Source: Paenibacillus sp. BIC5C1 (GTDB lineage Bacteria > Bacillota > Bacilli > Paenibacillales > Paenibacillaceae). Taken from it: a stretch of 64,000 bases of DNA. Under the pieces are notes generated by a model, which worked only from the letters and a program-made list of their open reading frames with translations, ran no database searches and was not told where the DNA came from. The DNA lies in assembly GCF_032399705.1 (NCBI RefSeq), contig NZ_CP135922.1:6510001-6574000 (forward strand), given 5' to 3'. Positions 37,129 through 45,932 of the stretch are shown here, piece after piece (positions within the stretch are counted from its first letter, which is position 1; each line of letters starts with the position of its first letter). A program made the translations under genes and the position numbers.

Positions 37129-37162
37129 AAAAAAAGTTCTGACCCGTATAGCGGATCAGAAC
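37129..37162 (-). terminator. Terminator of hemD
   Basis: Minus-strand stem GTTCTGATCC / GGGTCAGAAC with a GCTATAC-type loop, then T7. It lies 70 bases after the uroporphyrinogen-III synthase stop. Confidence 0.85.
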
Positions 37163-37231
37163 CGGGAACAACGTGACATCTTAAATGCGTTTTATTCAAC
37201 GCATCCATATGAGTCCAGACTGGATCACATG

Positions 37232-38068
37232 TTACTGTAAAAGATGAGCCTTGCCCTCAGATCGGGCAGCGTAATAACGCCCCAGTTCAACGATTAGTGC
37301 TCCCATCTTCTCATCCTCTGGGACCACGAGCGCCTCAATACCTTCTTCTCGCATCGCGTTTGCCGTTACCCTGCCCACCGAAGCAGGCACCACGCCTTGG
37401 CGGAAGGCTTCCTGCATGGATTCGAGCTTGCCCTTAGACGCCGCGTATTCAACCAAAAATCGTACTTGCGGCCCACTTGTAAACGCGACAGCATCAACCT
37501 CATGCAGCAAAATATCATTCAACAACTGTTCCAGTTCACCCTCTTCGGGTGGGACGTGACGATAAGGGAGCACCTGACGTACTTGCGCCCCTTGTTCCTC
37601 CAGCCAACCGACCAACTTGGGTGCGGTTTCCCCATGCAGTTGCAACATGACCTTCTGTCCTTTAAGTTCATGAGGCGCAAATTCACGAATCAGCCCGTCT
37701 GTGCTGCCATCATCATCCCGCACTAGCGGGGTCAGTTTACGTTTTCGGAGTGCATTCACTGTTTTGTATCCTCTTGCTGCAATCAAGGATTCCGATAATA
37801 CGTCCAGCAATTGATCAGCAATCTCCATATCCTCAGCCATTTCAAAAATAGCGTCCAATCCCATACCCGTGGTTAATACCGTCCAGTCTGGCGGGTCGGA
37901 TATCCAGGATACCAGACCATCCCGAATATTACGATCGTCCAGAAAAACAGTTCCCTGTGCAGGTCGGACTATTGGAATCCCTCCCATTTTCTCAACCAGC
38001 AAGGACATCTCTTTGGATTTTCGTGGTCCTGTCAATGCTACGCGTATACCTGCCAAATGTTGAGCCAT
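37232..38068 (-). CDS. hemD: Uroporphyrinogen-III synthase
   Basis: 278-aa HemD-family enzyme that cyclises hydroxymethylbilane with ring-D inversion to give uroporphyrinogen III for haem, sirohaem and cobalamin. The two-domain layout is visible: IRVALTGPRKSKE start, DWTVLTTGMGLDAIF (first-domain DW(V/T)(V/L)xTS-like motif), and second-domain YRHVPPEE and VDAVAFTSGPQVRFLVE, with the GxVTAxA-like segment SVGRVTANAM. It stands alone rather than in a hemAXCDBL operon, so it may be a second copy; the main operon would be elsewhere. Ribosome-binding site GGGGGG seven bases before the ATG. Confidence 0.85.
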   Translation of the reverse strand: MAQHLAGIRVALTGPRKSKEMSLLVEKMGGIPIVRPAQGTVFLDDRNIRDGLVSWISDPPDWTVLTTGMGLDAIFEMAEDMEIADQLLDVLSESLIAARGYKTVNALRKRKLTPLVRDDDGSTDGLIREFAPHELKGQKVMLQLHGETAPKLVGWLEEQGAQVRQVLPYRHVPPEEGELEQLLNDILLHEVDAVAFTSGPQVRFLVEYAASKGKLESMQEAFRQGVVPASVGRVTANAMREEGIEALVVPEDEKMGALIVELGRYYAARSEGKAHLLQ

Positions 38069-38197
38069 CCATGTTCCCCCCGTTAATTCAGCCGAATGTC
38101 ATCAGTCTGACTACAGTATACAGGGTACTGCTATGGAGGGAAACAGAGTTCCCCCTCTTTTCAGTGGTTCATCTATAACGATTTTTGATGGGATATA

Positions 38198-39403
38198 TCA
38201 GGAAGGCTGTAGTTCTCCACCCTGATGTCCTTCACGTTTGTCCCCGTCGGAATTCTCTCTGCCCTGTGATACTTTCCCTTGTTTGTCCTCTTTTGGTTTC
38301 TGCTTTTGTTTCTGGTTATCTGTTGTCCGTCGATCATTCGCACTTTTTTTGCGAGGACGAAGGAACACGAAGAGTATGATGGGAAATAGTATCTCGAACA
38401 CAATCCCAACCCATGTCCATTCTCGTGTAAAGCGGAAGAGCTGAACAGCGTTTTTGAAAAACCAGAAGGCGCAGACAAATCCGATCAAAGCAACTGGCCC
38501 TGTCATGACTTTACCCGAGACGTTCGGAATCATTCGTTTCAGTCCCCAACAGACAAAATACAGATCAAATGCGATCTTTGTAATCAACGTAGGTAGCGTT
38601 ACCGCTGCTAGTGCAAGGTCAAACCGATCAAGAAAATCACTAATTTGCAGTTGCCTTGCAAGCTCATAGGAGGGATATACCAGTCTGGATGCAATGGGTA
38701 CACCCACAGCCAAGATGGTTTCGATGACAATCAGCATCATTAACAGGGCCGCAATCGTAATCCCCCACATAACCGACTTGAATCGAAAATCACTGCCTTT
38801 AATTACAAAAGGGATGGCAATCATCTCACCAAAAAAGGAAAATATGTACCAACTCCCCTTGCCAACTCCAGCAACATTGATGTCAAAATACGGCATGAGA
38901 TTATCCATGTTTATTTGCTGAATGAGCATAAACGGCAAAATCAATGAATTCAGCACAAACAGAGTAACATACAGCTCGGACATCCCTATTAAGGACCCCA
39001 AACCACCCCTCACGATAAAAACAACCATGACCAACAGGGTCAATACAATTATGGAAATCGGAGTCGTCTCCAGCAAGGTAATGCTTACATAGTCACCGAT
39101 TAACCGGATATCACGGGCGAAGATAAAGAGAAAAAACAGGGTATACAACACACCTGTCACACGTCCCAAAAAAGGGAAACGCTCCACTAAAGATTCAAAC
39201 AAATCCCGATCGGGGAACCGTCGCTGAACACGGCTTAACATCCATAGTGATACCACCATGACAAGAAACACAGGGATATAAGATAAATAGGCGTGCTGTT
39301 CAGCATAAAAAATGGCTTGTGCATGGGGTTGCATCAACGTGCCTGTAATACTAAGAAGCATGATGAGCAGCACCAACTGACGACTGGTCACTTTCTGATT
39401 CAT
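38198..39403 (-). CDS. Spore germination permease, GerB type
   Basis: 401-aa APC-superfamily membrane protein, the B subunit of a Ger germinant receptor in the spore inner membrane. About ten hydrophobic segments cover residues 8-360; the start MNQKVTSRQLVLLIMLLSITG is typical of GerXB. The tail after residue 360 is unusually hydrophilic, rich in Lys, Gln and Asp (KSANDRRTTDNQKQKQKPKEDK). It is last in the operon gerA-gerC-small protein-gerB. The germinant is unknown. Confidence 0.92.
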   Translation of the reverse strand: MNQKVTSRQLVLLIMLLSITGTLMQPHAQAIFYAEQHAYLSYIPVFLVMVVSLWMLSRVQRRFPDRDLFESLVERFPFLGRVTGVLYTLFFLFIFARDIRLIGDYVSITLLETTPISIIVLTLLVMVVFIVRGGLGSLIGMSELYVTLFVLNSLILPFMLIQQINMDNLMPYFDINVAGVGKGSWYIFSFFGEMIAIPFVIKGSDFRFKSVMWGITIAALLMMLIVIETILAVGVPIASRLVYPSYELARQLQISDFLDRFDLALAAVTLPTLITKIAFDLYFVCWGLKRMIPNVSGKVMTGPVALIGFVCAFWFFKNAVQLFRFTREWTWVGIVFEILFPIILFVFLRPRKKSANDRRTTDNQKQKQKPKEDKQGKVSQGRENSDGDKREGHQGGELQPS

Positions 39404-39450
39404 GGAATACCTCCTTTCTGTCTTTATGCTTCAAAATTCGTTGAAAAGCC

Positions 39451-39672
39451 TTACGGTAACGGTAGCCAACGTTGAATTAACTGGGTAAGCCATGCCGACA
39501 CAAAGACGGTTTTGCTCAAGTTAGTCACATAGAACCAAATTCCGGCACTGATGGCGATCAGTCCGTAGGATAACCACCGATTAATGACCGCTGCCTGCTT
39601 CACATGTTTGAAATCCATGATGATTACAGCAATAACCATACCCAAATAAGTGAACAACAGCGGCTTAATCAT
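39451..39672 (-). CDS. Small membrane protein within the ger operon
   Basis: 73-aa protein with two hydrophobic helices (IKPLLFTYLGMVIAVIIM and ISAGIWFYVTNL regions). The ATG overlaps the end of the gerC-type gene by eight bases and has GGAGG nine bases upstream, inside the gerC end, so it is translationally coupled. It resembles small GerD-independent accessory subunits found in some Bacillaceae ger operons, but I cannot name it. A fourth receptor subunit is likely (inference). Confidence 0.75.
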   Translation of the reverse strand: MIKPLLFTYLGMVIAVIIMDFKHVKQAAVINRWLSYGLIAISAGIWFYVTNLSKTVFVSAWLTQLIQRWLPLP

Positions 39673-40864
39673 GGACAATATCCTCCTCTTGTAATCCAAT
39701 CGGTTTATTGATAACCCCTACATTTTCAATGATGATGTGTGGTTCAACAATCACCTTTACATCCGGATAGATATCATCCCACCGATCCCTTATTTTTTTC
39801 CATTCCCGAGGAAGCTGCTGATGAATGGAACGACCCAGGCCCAAAATATCCGCAGGATATTGTTTTTGAATCAGCCTAATCCCTTCCTTAATATCATCTT
39901 CAATTTTCTGGTGAAGGACCTGAGTAAGGCTCTGCATCTCCTGGTCTCGCAAATCACCATAATTGGATTCGTTATCTACCATGACTCCCTTCGCATACAA
40001 CTCGATCGTCACCGTGACTTTCCCGTTTTCAACATGAGGATGCAAGGATGAGTTATTTTCGTTTAATTTGATGAACACATCACCTTTTCCACGCGGAGCT
40101 TTTACCATCACTTCCGGCTCATTGGCTTCGCCCATGGCTAAAATAAGCGCATCGGCGGGAGCCTTCTCTATCATGCCTACCAGTTTGTCCTTCTTGAAAA
40201 TAGCGATCCCATCTAATTTAATGTTCGTCTTAACGTCCTTCCAGTTACTCGGCACATTGTCAGCAGTCGAAGCAACTGGTAGAAATGGATCTACTCCTTC
40301 GGAAAGAATTGCATCCGTAAATGTCTTGAGTGAACGCGGTCTGCGCATATTCAGGAAACACAGCTCACGTACCATTTCAGAAGGGAACTTTTCAATTGGC
40401 GCATCGGTATCCAGCACTTTGTAGGCAGATCCTTTGGTGACAATTGGTAGAGCAGAGAGTCGGTTAAGCGGATAACGCGTAAGTAAGTCCAGCATGGGAG
40501 CAACGCCTTCACGTGCAAGCTCTTCTCCGATCAGCATGGTACGTCGATGTGCATAATAAAGCTCACGGGAAAGTGCCTTTTGGCCTTCAATCGAAGTCCC
40601 TCGCAAGGTTTTAGCTGTATTGGATAACATGAACCACGATTTGTCGCCACTTGTGCCCCCACCACCACCTTCACTTCCAGAGGAACCGGACTGGCCGGGA
40701 AGGGCAATTTGCAGACTGGTTCTGTAGTTATCCTCTTCTTTGTCGATGGAGAGACCAATGACAAAAGCGATATCATTAATTTCCTTCCGATCCCAGCAAC
40801 CTGATATGAAAATAGTACATAGGAGCAGTATGGCTACCGCCCGCCGTTTACGGATGAGAACCAT
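39665..40864 (-). CDS. Spore germination lipoprotein, GerC type
   Basis: 399-aa lipoprotein subunit of a Ger germinant receptor. A basic N-terminus and hydrophobic signal lead to the lipobox FISGC, with the conserved WDRKEIND right after the lipidated Cys. Three GerC domains follow in order, ending with DRWDDIYPDVKVIVE. The start MVLIRKRR is chosen because it follows GGGTGGTGAG and gives a normal signal length; the longer frame adds 16 hydrophilic residues that would spoil the signal peptide. It begins four bases after the gerA-type stop. Confidence 0.92.
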   Translation of the reverse strand: MVLIRKRRAVAILLLCTIFISGCWDRKEINDIAFVIGLSIDKEEDNYRTSLQIALPGQSGSSGSEGGGGGTSGDKSWFMLSNTAKTLRGTSIEGQKALSRELYYAHRRTMLIGEELAREGVAPMLDLLTRYPLNRLSALPIVTKGSAYKVLDTDAPIEKFPSEMVRELCFLNMRRPRSLKTFTDAILSEGVDPFLPVASTADNVPSNWKDVKTNIKLDGIAIFKKDKLVGMIEKAPADALILAMGEANEPEVMVKAPRGKGDVFIKLNENNSSLHPHVENGKVTVTIELYAKGVMVDNESNYGDLRDQEMQSLTQVLHQKIEDDIKEGIRLIQKQYPADILGLGRSIHQQLPREWKKIRDRWDDIYPDVKVIVEPHIIIENVGVINKPIGLQEEDIVHD

Positions 40865-40868
40865 GTGC

Positions 40869-42452
40869 TCACCACCCTTCTTCTGCTTCAGGGGAACCGT
40901 TGATCTTCTCATTCATCCGCTGCTGGTCACGATGAACAGTTGAAGGACGATGGATCATCTTCCACCATGGTGTACGAATAACAATATCCTTGGTATCAGT
41001 TTTGCTATAGGGGCTGAGACCTGATAGATAAGGTACTCCAAAAGAGGTCATTTGTGTTAGATGTACCGAGATCAGCACCAGTCCGATTACAATGCCATAC
41101 AAGCCCAGTGCACCAGCAAGCAGCATGATCGGAAAACGCAGTAAACGTACCGTAATGGCAAAGTTAAAACGAGGAATCGTGAAAGACGCAATGCCTGTCA
41201 TGGATACGATAATAACCATGGGAGCGGACACGATCCCCGCCTGAACGGCTGCCTGTCCAATCACAAGTGCCCCCAAAATACTGACGGCCTGACCTACCGT
41301 TTTGGGTAACCTGACCCCCGCTTCCCGCAGAGCCTCGAATGACAGTTCCATAATGAGGGCCTCTACCAGTGCAGGGAATGGAATGGCCTCCCTTGCCCCG
41401 GCAATACTCAGAATCAGCGTGGTTGGCAACATATCCTGATGGAAGGTTGTAATGGCGATATAGAGTGCAGGCAGAAATAGAGCGATAGCTACAAACAAAA
41501 ACCGAATCCATCTTACCAGATTACTGATAAAGAACCGTTCGTAATAATCCTCACTGGCCTGAAGCATTTGCCACATGGTCACTGGAGCAATAAGGGCAAA
41601 CGGGCTTCCATCCACAAAGATGGCAAATCGGCCTTCCAGCAGATTACCTGCCACCGTATCCGGACGTTCGGTATAATGCATCTGCGGAAAAGGGGAATAT
41701 GGATGATCTTCAATAAGTTCTTCTATATATCCCGTTTCGAGAATGCCATCGATTTTAATTTTATTGAGACGCTTTTTGACATCTTTAATCAGCTTGGGGT
41801 CGGCAATATCGTCGATGTAGGTCAGCACCACATTGGTTTTGGTCTCGGTCCCAATGGTCATGCTTAACATCTTAAGTGCAGGTGTTTTCAGCTTGAAACG
41901 AAGCAGAGCTGTGTTCACCCGTAATGTCTCGGTGAAGCCTTCGCGTGGCCCACGGATAACCGACTCGGTCTGGGGTTCCTCAACACCACGTCGCACACCG
42001 CCCTTGACGTTAAATAGCCAAGCCTCTTTGCTGCCGTTGATCAACAGCAGTGCGGAAGATTCCAGCACACCCTCCGCTGCGTCTGCCCAGGTATCCACTC
42101 TCTTCACCTGCGTCAGGGCGATACGTGTATCATCCAGAGGAGCCGCAGGTTCATCCGTACGTTGCTCGATCAGACCACGAATGAGTGGCCGAAGCATATG
42201 ATCCTGAATGTCCGTCGAATTCACGATGCCTTCGATGTATACAAGCAGTCCTTCCACTTCAGATGAAATCTTGACATTGCGGAAGACCACATCCGAGCAA
42301 TCTGAGAAAATGTCTTCCAGTGCCAACATATGGCTTTCATGTGAAAGGCTTATCGGTTGCCTCAAAATAGGGGGAGACGGCAACCCCAAAGGGATGTGTT
42401 TCTTTTTTTCTGAATCCCCGGAACCATCTTTCCCTGATGTTTTGTCCGCCAT
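40869..42452 (-). CDS. Spore germination protein, GerA type
   Basis: 527-aa A subunit of a Ger germinant receptor. The hydrophilic N-terminal half (to ~residue 290) carries the family segments DCSDVVFRN, VEGIVNSTDIQDHMLRP and VIRGPREGFTETLRVN; it is followed by ~5 membrane helices with the PFPALVEALIMELSFEALREAG motif. The first 30 residues are Lys/Ser/Gly/Asp-rich. ATG with GGAGGGCGGC upstream. It heads the four-gene operon. Such operons are transcribed in the forespore by sigma-G, but I did not identify the promoter. Confidence 0.93.
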   Translation of the reverse strand: MADKTSGKDGSGDSEKKKHIPLGLPSPPILRQPISLSHESHMLALEDIFSDCSDVVFRNVKISSEVEGLLVYIEGIVNSTDIQDHMLRPLIRGLIEQRTDEPAAPLDDTRIALTQVKRVDTWADAAEGVLESSALLLINGSKEAWLFNVKGGVRRGVEEPQTESVIRGPREGFTETLRVNTALLRFKLKTPALKMLSMTIGTETKTNVVLTYIDDIADPKLIKDVKKRLNKIKIDGILETGYIEELIEDHPYSPFPQMHYTERPDTVAGNLLEGRFAIFVDGSPFALIAPVTMWQMLQASEDYYERFFISNLVRWIRFLFVAIALFLPALYIAITTFHQDMLPTTLILSIAGAREAIPFPALVEALIMELSFEALREAGVRLPKTVGQAVSILGALVIGQAAVQAGIVSAPMVIIVSMTGIASFTIPRFNFAITVRLLRFPIMLLAGALGLYGIVIGLVLISVHLTQMTSFGVPYLSGLSPYSKTDTKDIVIRTPWWKMIHRPSTVHRDQQRMNEKINGSPEAEEGW

Positions 42453-42560
42453 ATGCCGCCCTCCGTTCCTGTTTTTTTATACAAGGTAGCTTGTGCCAGA
42501 GCGCGCAGAATTATGTGATCTTTTTATAAAAATCCAGATACCTTCTTCAACTAGGGCAGC

Positions 42561-42593
42561 AAAAAAAGGCCTCTGTATGGATAACAGAGACCT
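42561..42593 (-). terminator. Terminator after the 111-aa hypothetical gene
   Basis: Minus-strand stem AGGTCTCTGT / ACAGAGGCCT with one mismatch and a 7-base loop, then T7. Confidence 0.85.
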
Positions 42594-42644
42594 CTGGGCT
42601 GCATAGGTCAAGCTTAAATTTTTATTAAAAGTGATCTGCTTCGA

Positions 42645-42980
42645 TTAGTCGGCAAAATAGTCTTCAGGAACATAGCGGATCTCCGATTCCGCATATATCG
42701 TCAATGTATGGCGTTCTCTATCATACTGAACCCGGTCTCCCTGAACGTAATACCAGTGCTTCACCAAGGGCTGATCTTTACGCTGTACAAAGCGAAACAC
42801 ATTCAGCTCCTGTCTAAGCTCCATAATGCTATCCACCGCCTGTTGCTCCAGACCCGTAACGGTAAAAACAAATCCATTGCCTTCTTTTTGATAGCGATAG
42901 GACATCGAATCTGTTTTGCTGTTCACCAGCCCTCGCCCAGTCACTGCATGTTTAACCATGAACCATTCCTGCTGCGTCAT
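42645..42980 (-). CDS. Conserved-looking hypothetical protein, 111 aa
   Basis: Small acidic cytosolic protein, not recognised. Reads MTQQEWFMVKHAVTGRG.. and ends in aromatic and acidic residues (YVPEDYFAD); composition suggests a compact alpha/beta fold. It is a real gene by its AAAGGAGG ribosome-binding site ten bases before ATG and the terminator after its stop. It is 48 bases downstream of the pirin gene and may be co-transcribed with it. Confidence 0.65.
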   Translation of the reverse strand: MTQQEWFMVKHAVTGRGLVNSKTDSMSYRYQKEGNGFVFTVTGLEQQAVDSIMELRQELNVFRFVQRKDQPLVKHWYYVQGDRVQYDRERHTLTIYAESEIRYVPEDYFAD

Positions 42981-43028
42981 AAAAGTACATCCTCCTTTAA
43001 TCTTGGAGTTTCAATCCATTTCGGTAAT

Positions 43029-43730
43029 CTAGGGCAGATCGATTAACATATAAAAAGCGTCCTGGCTTGCATCCAGCTTCATGGATGTCGTCTGTTCCAC
43101 ACGTGCCGTATCCCCTTCATTTAGCTGATACTCTCCGTTCAAGCCAATCTTGCCTTCTATAGCAAAAATGTACATACGGCGATCTTCCGCCTGTTCATAT
43201 GTTAAAGTCTGACCTGCATCCAATCGGCCAAGATAGATGGTCATATCCTGATGAATGGACGCAATACGTCCCCCACCTTCAGGGGAAACCACGGGTACGA
43301 GTGCTCCCGCGAGTGCGTCCGGATCAAAAGAAGTCGTCTCATAAGACGGCTCAAGCCCTCTCGTATGTGGCATAAACCAGAGCTGAAGTATACGTACTTC
43401 TTCGGAATCCGAGGCATTGTGTTCGGTATGAATCATGCCACTGCCTGCTGACATGCGCTGAATTCCACCAAATGATGTAACTGCCACATTGCCCAGGTTA
43501 TCTTCATGACGCAACTTCCCGTTCAATACGATGGACACAATCTCCATATCACTATGCGGGTGTGCCCCGAAACCACGACCAGGGGCAATTACATCGTCGT
43601 TAGCTACCCGCATGGGTCCAAACGCAGTATTCTCCGGGTCCTGATATTCACCAAAAGAAAAGCTGTGATTGCCGCGCAGCCAGCCCCGATCGAAGCTGGA
43701 GCGGGAATCGGATGGAATGACGTTAATCAT
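43029..43730 (-). CDS. Pirin family protein (YhaK/quercetinase-like)
   Basis: 233-aa bicupin protein. The N-terminal cupin carries the pirin metal motif: GFGAHPHSDMEIVS with His ligands, then GSGMIHTEHNAS with a further His and Glu. The YhaK-like short form has quercetin-dioxygenase activity in some members and redox-sensing roles in others. The start MINVIPSDSR has GGAGG nine bases upstream; the open frame extends 40 codons further but without a ribosome-binding site. It lies downstream of a DoxX-type gene, with a terminator-like structure between them; a role in redox stress is plausible. Confidence 0.9.
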   Translation of the reverse strand: MINVIPSDSRSSFDRGWLRGNHSFSFGEYQDPENTAFGPMRVANDDVIAPGRGFGAHPHSDMEIVSIVLNGKLRHEDNLGNVAVTSFGGIQRMSAGSGMIHTEHNASDSEEVRILQLWFMPHTRGLEPSYETTSFDPDALAGALVPVVSPEGGGRIASIHQDMTIYLGRLDAGQTLTYEQAEDRRMYIFAIEGKIGLNGEYQLNEGDTARVEQTTSMKLDASQDAFYMLIDLP

Positions 43731-43818
43731 AAAGCGCACCCTCCTATATGTTCTCTTATTTTTTCTTAGTAGCATACTTATTCTCATTGTACCAAATCGA
43801 TGGGCTTTTCGTCCAAAA

Positions 43819-43890
43819 CAAAAAGCCTTTTCCCGGTTCGAACGGTCCACACGTAAAAATTGTGCGTAAGCCGGACTAGCGAGAAAAGGC
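43819..43890 (-). terminator. Terminator-like structure after the DoxX gene
   Basis: Minus-strand stem GCCTTTTC / GAAAAGGC enclosing ~55 bases with inner CCGG pairing, then TTTTTGTTTT. The long apex makes it weaker evidence than the other terminators here. Confidence 0.5.
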
Positions 43891-43956
43891 CTCTATGCAG
43901 GATATACCTGCTTGTATGAAATTATTATCCATCCCTATTGGATGGTGATAACCCCG

Positions 43957-44367
43957 TTATGCACTCACTTTCTGACGAGCGTTCCCTTGTCTGGAGAAGA
44001 AATGATCCACCGCCAGGAAACGGCTGCCTGTGAAGAGTAGTGTCAATGAACCGGCCAGCATCAGATATTCAAACTCAGTACCACTCATGAACGGCTGCCC
44101 CACTTTGGCAGTAAGCAGAACCCCGCCCATCACTACGATGAACAATGCAGCAAATACTCGTGTTCCCAAGCCCAGAATCATGGCTGCACCACCCACCAGC
44201 TCAATGATCGCTACAACCGATGCCAGAAAACCAGGAATGCCGATACTTTCAAAGAACCCGACTGTACCGCTAATTCCACCTTCGAATTTGCTCCAACCAT
44301 GTAATACAAAAATAAGACCAATCATGATCCTTGAAAAAAACAAACCAATCTCCACGCTTCTATTCAT
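43957..44367 (-). CDS. DoxX family membrane protein
   Basis: 136-aa (138 if the ATG six bases upstream is used) integral membrane protein with four hydrophobic segments and the DoxX signature IMIGLIFVLHGWSKFEGG near the N-terminus. DoxX proteins have been linked to thiol and redox stress and to terminal oxidases, without a settled activity. The inner ATG has the better spacing (GGAGG, eight to nine bases). It is 35 bases downstream of the M56 peptidase gene and on the same strand, so it could be read from the BlaI-controlled promoter, which would place it in the BlaI regulon (inference). Confidence 0.88.
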   Translation of the reverse strand: MNRSVEIGLFFSRIMIGLIFVLHGWSKFEGGISGTVGFFESIGIPGFLASVVAIIELVGGAAMILGLGTRVFAALFIVVMGGVLLTAKVGQPFMSGTEFEYLMLAGSLTLLFTGSRFLAVDHFFSRQGNARQKVSA

Positions 44368-44407
44368 ATTCATTTTCCTCCTTGGAGTTTAAGTTCAACG
44401 TTACATT

Positions 44408-45268
44408 TCACCCAATTGACCAAACAAACAAGACAGACAACAGCAGGATCACTGTGGCAGAAATGAATACCGCATAGCGGGGAAGCGACAGTGAAACATC
44501 CTGTTCCGGGTCTAATAGACGGGATATACGTACATTCACCGAAGTATCGGCAAAAGACGATTGAATAGCTGTCTCTCTAATTCTCCAAGGTTCAGGGCAA
44601 GCCCGGATCAGTTTGAGCAGTGCACTACCAATGCCCGCAGCGTTCCCTGTACGTTCAATTGCTTCATTGTCAGCCAGTATTTCTCTAATGATATTGTAAT
44701 GTTTTGAAGTATGCTTCAACACCGGAATATAAGGCATCATCACGGCAAATACCGACAATAATGTCGTCTTGAGTGGATCACGATGCCACAGATGGTGCAC
44801 TTCATGATACACAACCGCTCTTTCTTCTTCAGCATCCAGCATCGTGAGTAGCCCTGTGGAAAGCACAATACAAGGTTTCCAGAGACCAATCGTAAATGCC
44901 ACCGGTGACGGCTTGTCCACCACAATGAATCCAGGTTGTTTCAAATGTTGGTACCGCACCTGAAGGTCCTGAGACATGGCCCTATCTTCCATTGACCGAA
45001 GCTTCCTTACCGCTGCACGTGTCTTAATCATCCGATCGAACAGCAACCAGCCTGTACCTGCAAAAGTCAGGAGAACCAGTGCCATAAGAACATGCCCCAT
45101 GGATAACCAACCCAGCCTGCTCATCCAATGATTACACAGCCAGAGCAGATTAAACGGAATGTCCCAACCGAAAATTTTGTACATCGCGTACATGAACATC
45201 TGCATGAACACGAATAACGGAATGCCAAACCCGACGGTAAACAACAGCTTCGAGCGGGCCTTCCACAT
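44408..45268 (-). CDS. M56 (BlaR1-like) membrane metallopeptidase
   Basis: 286-aa integral membrane zinc peptidase of the BlaR1/MecR1 family. The catalytic motif HEVHH is in VVYHEVHHLWHRDP, with the downstream Glu ligand in REILADNEAIE. Hydrophobic segments lie before and after the catalytic loop. It lacks the extracellular penicillin-binding sensor domain of true BlaR1, so the inducer is not necessarily a beta-lactam. The ATG comes one base after the BlaI-type stop (TGACATG). It should cleave the repressor encoded just upstream and so relieve repression. Confidence 0.87.
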   Translation of the reverse strand: MWKARSKLLFTVGFGIPLFVFMQMFMYAMYKIFGWDIPFNLLWLCNHWMSRLGWLSMGHVLMALVLLTFAGTGWLLFDRMIKTRAAVRKLRSMEDRAMSQDLQVRYQHLKQPGFIVVDKPSPVAFTIGLWKPCIVLSTGLLTMLDAEEERAVVYHEVHHLWHRDPLKTTLLSVFAVMMPYIPVLKHTSKHYNIIREILADNEAIERTGNAAGIGSALLKLIRACPEPWRIRETAIQSSFADTSVNVRISRLLDPEQDVSLSLPRYAVFISATVILLLSVLFVWSIG

Positions 45269-45269
45269 G

Positions 45270-45686
45270 TCAATCGCTATCCTTTTTCCATTGCTTAATC
45301 TTCTGCTCCAGACGCTCAATCAACCCTGCATCTGCTTCATCCAGCGCATCCAGCATGTGATTCACAGCAAGTACCCCGAATTCATCCACCAACTCATGTG
45401 ACAATTCCTTGGATTGGTCGTTCATAAACTCCTCCCTGCTCTGTACCGGATGGTACAGTGACGTTCGGCCCTTCTGCGACTTGTGGAGCAGCTCCTTGTC
45501 CACGAGACGATTCATCACCGTCATGACTGTATTGAAATTAACGTCTTTATCTTTTTCTAGTGCGGTTTGCACTTCGCGAATGCTGCTGCCTGGACGCGCC
45601 CATAGAATGTCCATAATCTTCGCCTCCAGCGGACCGAAAAACCGGTTCAGTCCACGCTCACCCACTTTAAAATTGTGTATTCTCAT
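45270..45686 (-). CDS. BlaI/MecI/CopY family repressor
   Basis: 138-aa dimeric winged-helix repressor. The N-terminal half has the BlaI pattern LNRFFGPLEAKIMDILWA, the recognition region SIREVQTALEKDKDVNFNTVMTVMNRLVDK, and the Leu-rich dimerisation tail; the usual cleavage segment follows. The ATG has GAGGGG upstream. It is directly upstream of its presumed inactivating peptidase. A dyad CACTAC-N5-GTAGTG covers the -10 of its own promoter, the classical autorepression arrangement. Targets outside the operon are unknown. Confidence 0.9.
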   Translation of the reverse strand: MRIHNFKVGERGLNRFFGPLEAKIMDILWARPGSSIREVQTALEKDKDVNFNTVMTVMNRLVDKELLHKSQKGRTSLYHPVQSREEFMNDQSKELSHELVDEFGVLAVNHMLDALDEADAGLIERLEQKIKQWKKDSD

Positions 45687-45702
45687 GTTCAGACACCCCT
45701 CA

Positions 45703-45738
45703 CACTACCCATTGTAGTGCCAACAAACGAGAAGTCAA
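45703..45738 (-). promoter_or_regulatory. BlaI-type promoter/operator
   Basis: -35 TTGACT (45733-45738), 16-base spacer, -10 TACAAT (45711-45716). The palindrome CACTACAATGGGTAGTG (45703-45719) covers the -10 and carries the ACTACA/TGTAGT half-sites of BlaI/MecI operators. Binding would block RNA polymerase. Confidence 0.75.
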
Positions 45739-45833
45739 CCTCTATGTCAGCTATTTATTGTAAATGATTTGTAAATATGTTTTCCATTTCAGAATATTAT
45801 TTAGATGCACAAGATCAGCCAATCGTTAAAAAA

Positions 45834-45881
45834 AAGCCTAAAGACCGGGCAGGTCTGCTATTCCGCAGTCCTGCCCGGTCT
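45834..45881 (-). terminator. Terminator of the catalase gene
   Basis: Minus-strand 12-bp stem AGACCGGGCAGG / CCTGCCCGGTCT followed within a few bases by T8. It lies about 50 bases after the catalase stop. Confidence 0.9.
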
Positions 45882-45932
45882 AATTCATAAACCGATTATT
45901 CGTTTCTGAAATAATGATGGAATGATTGCTTT

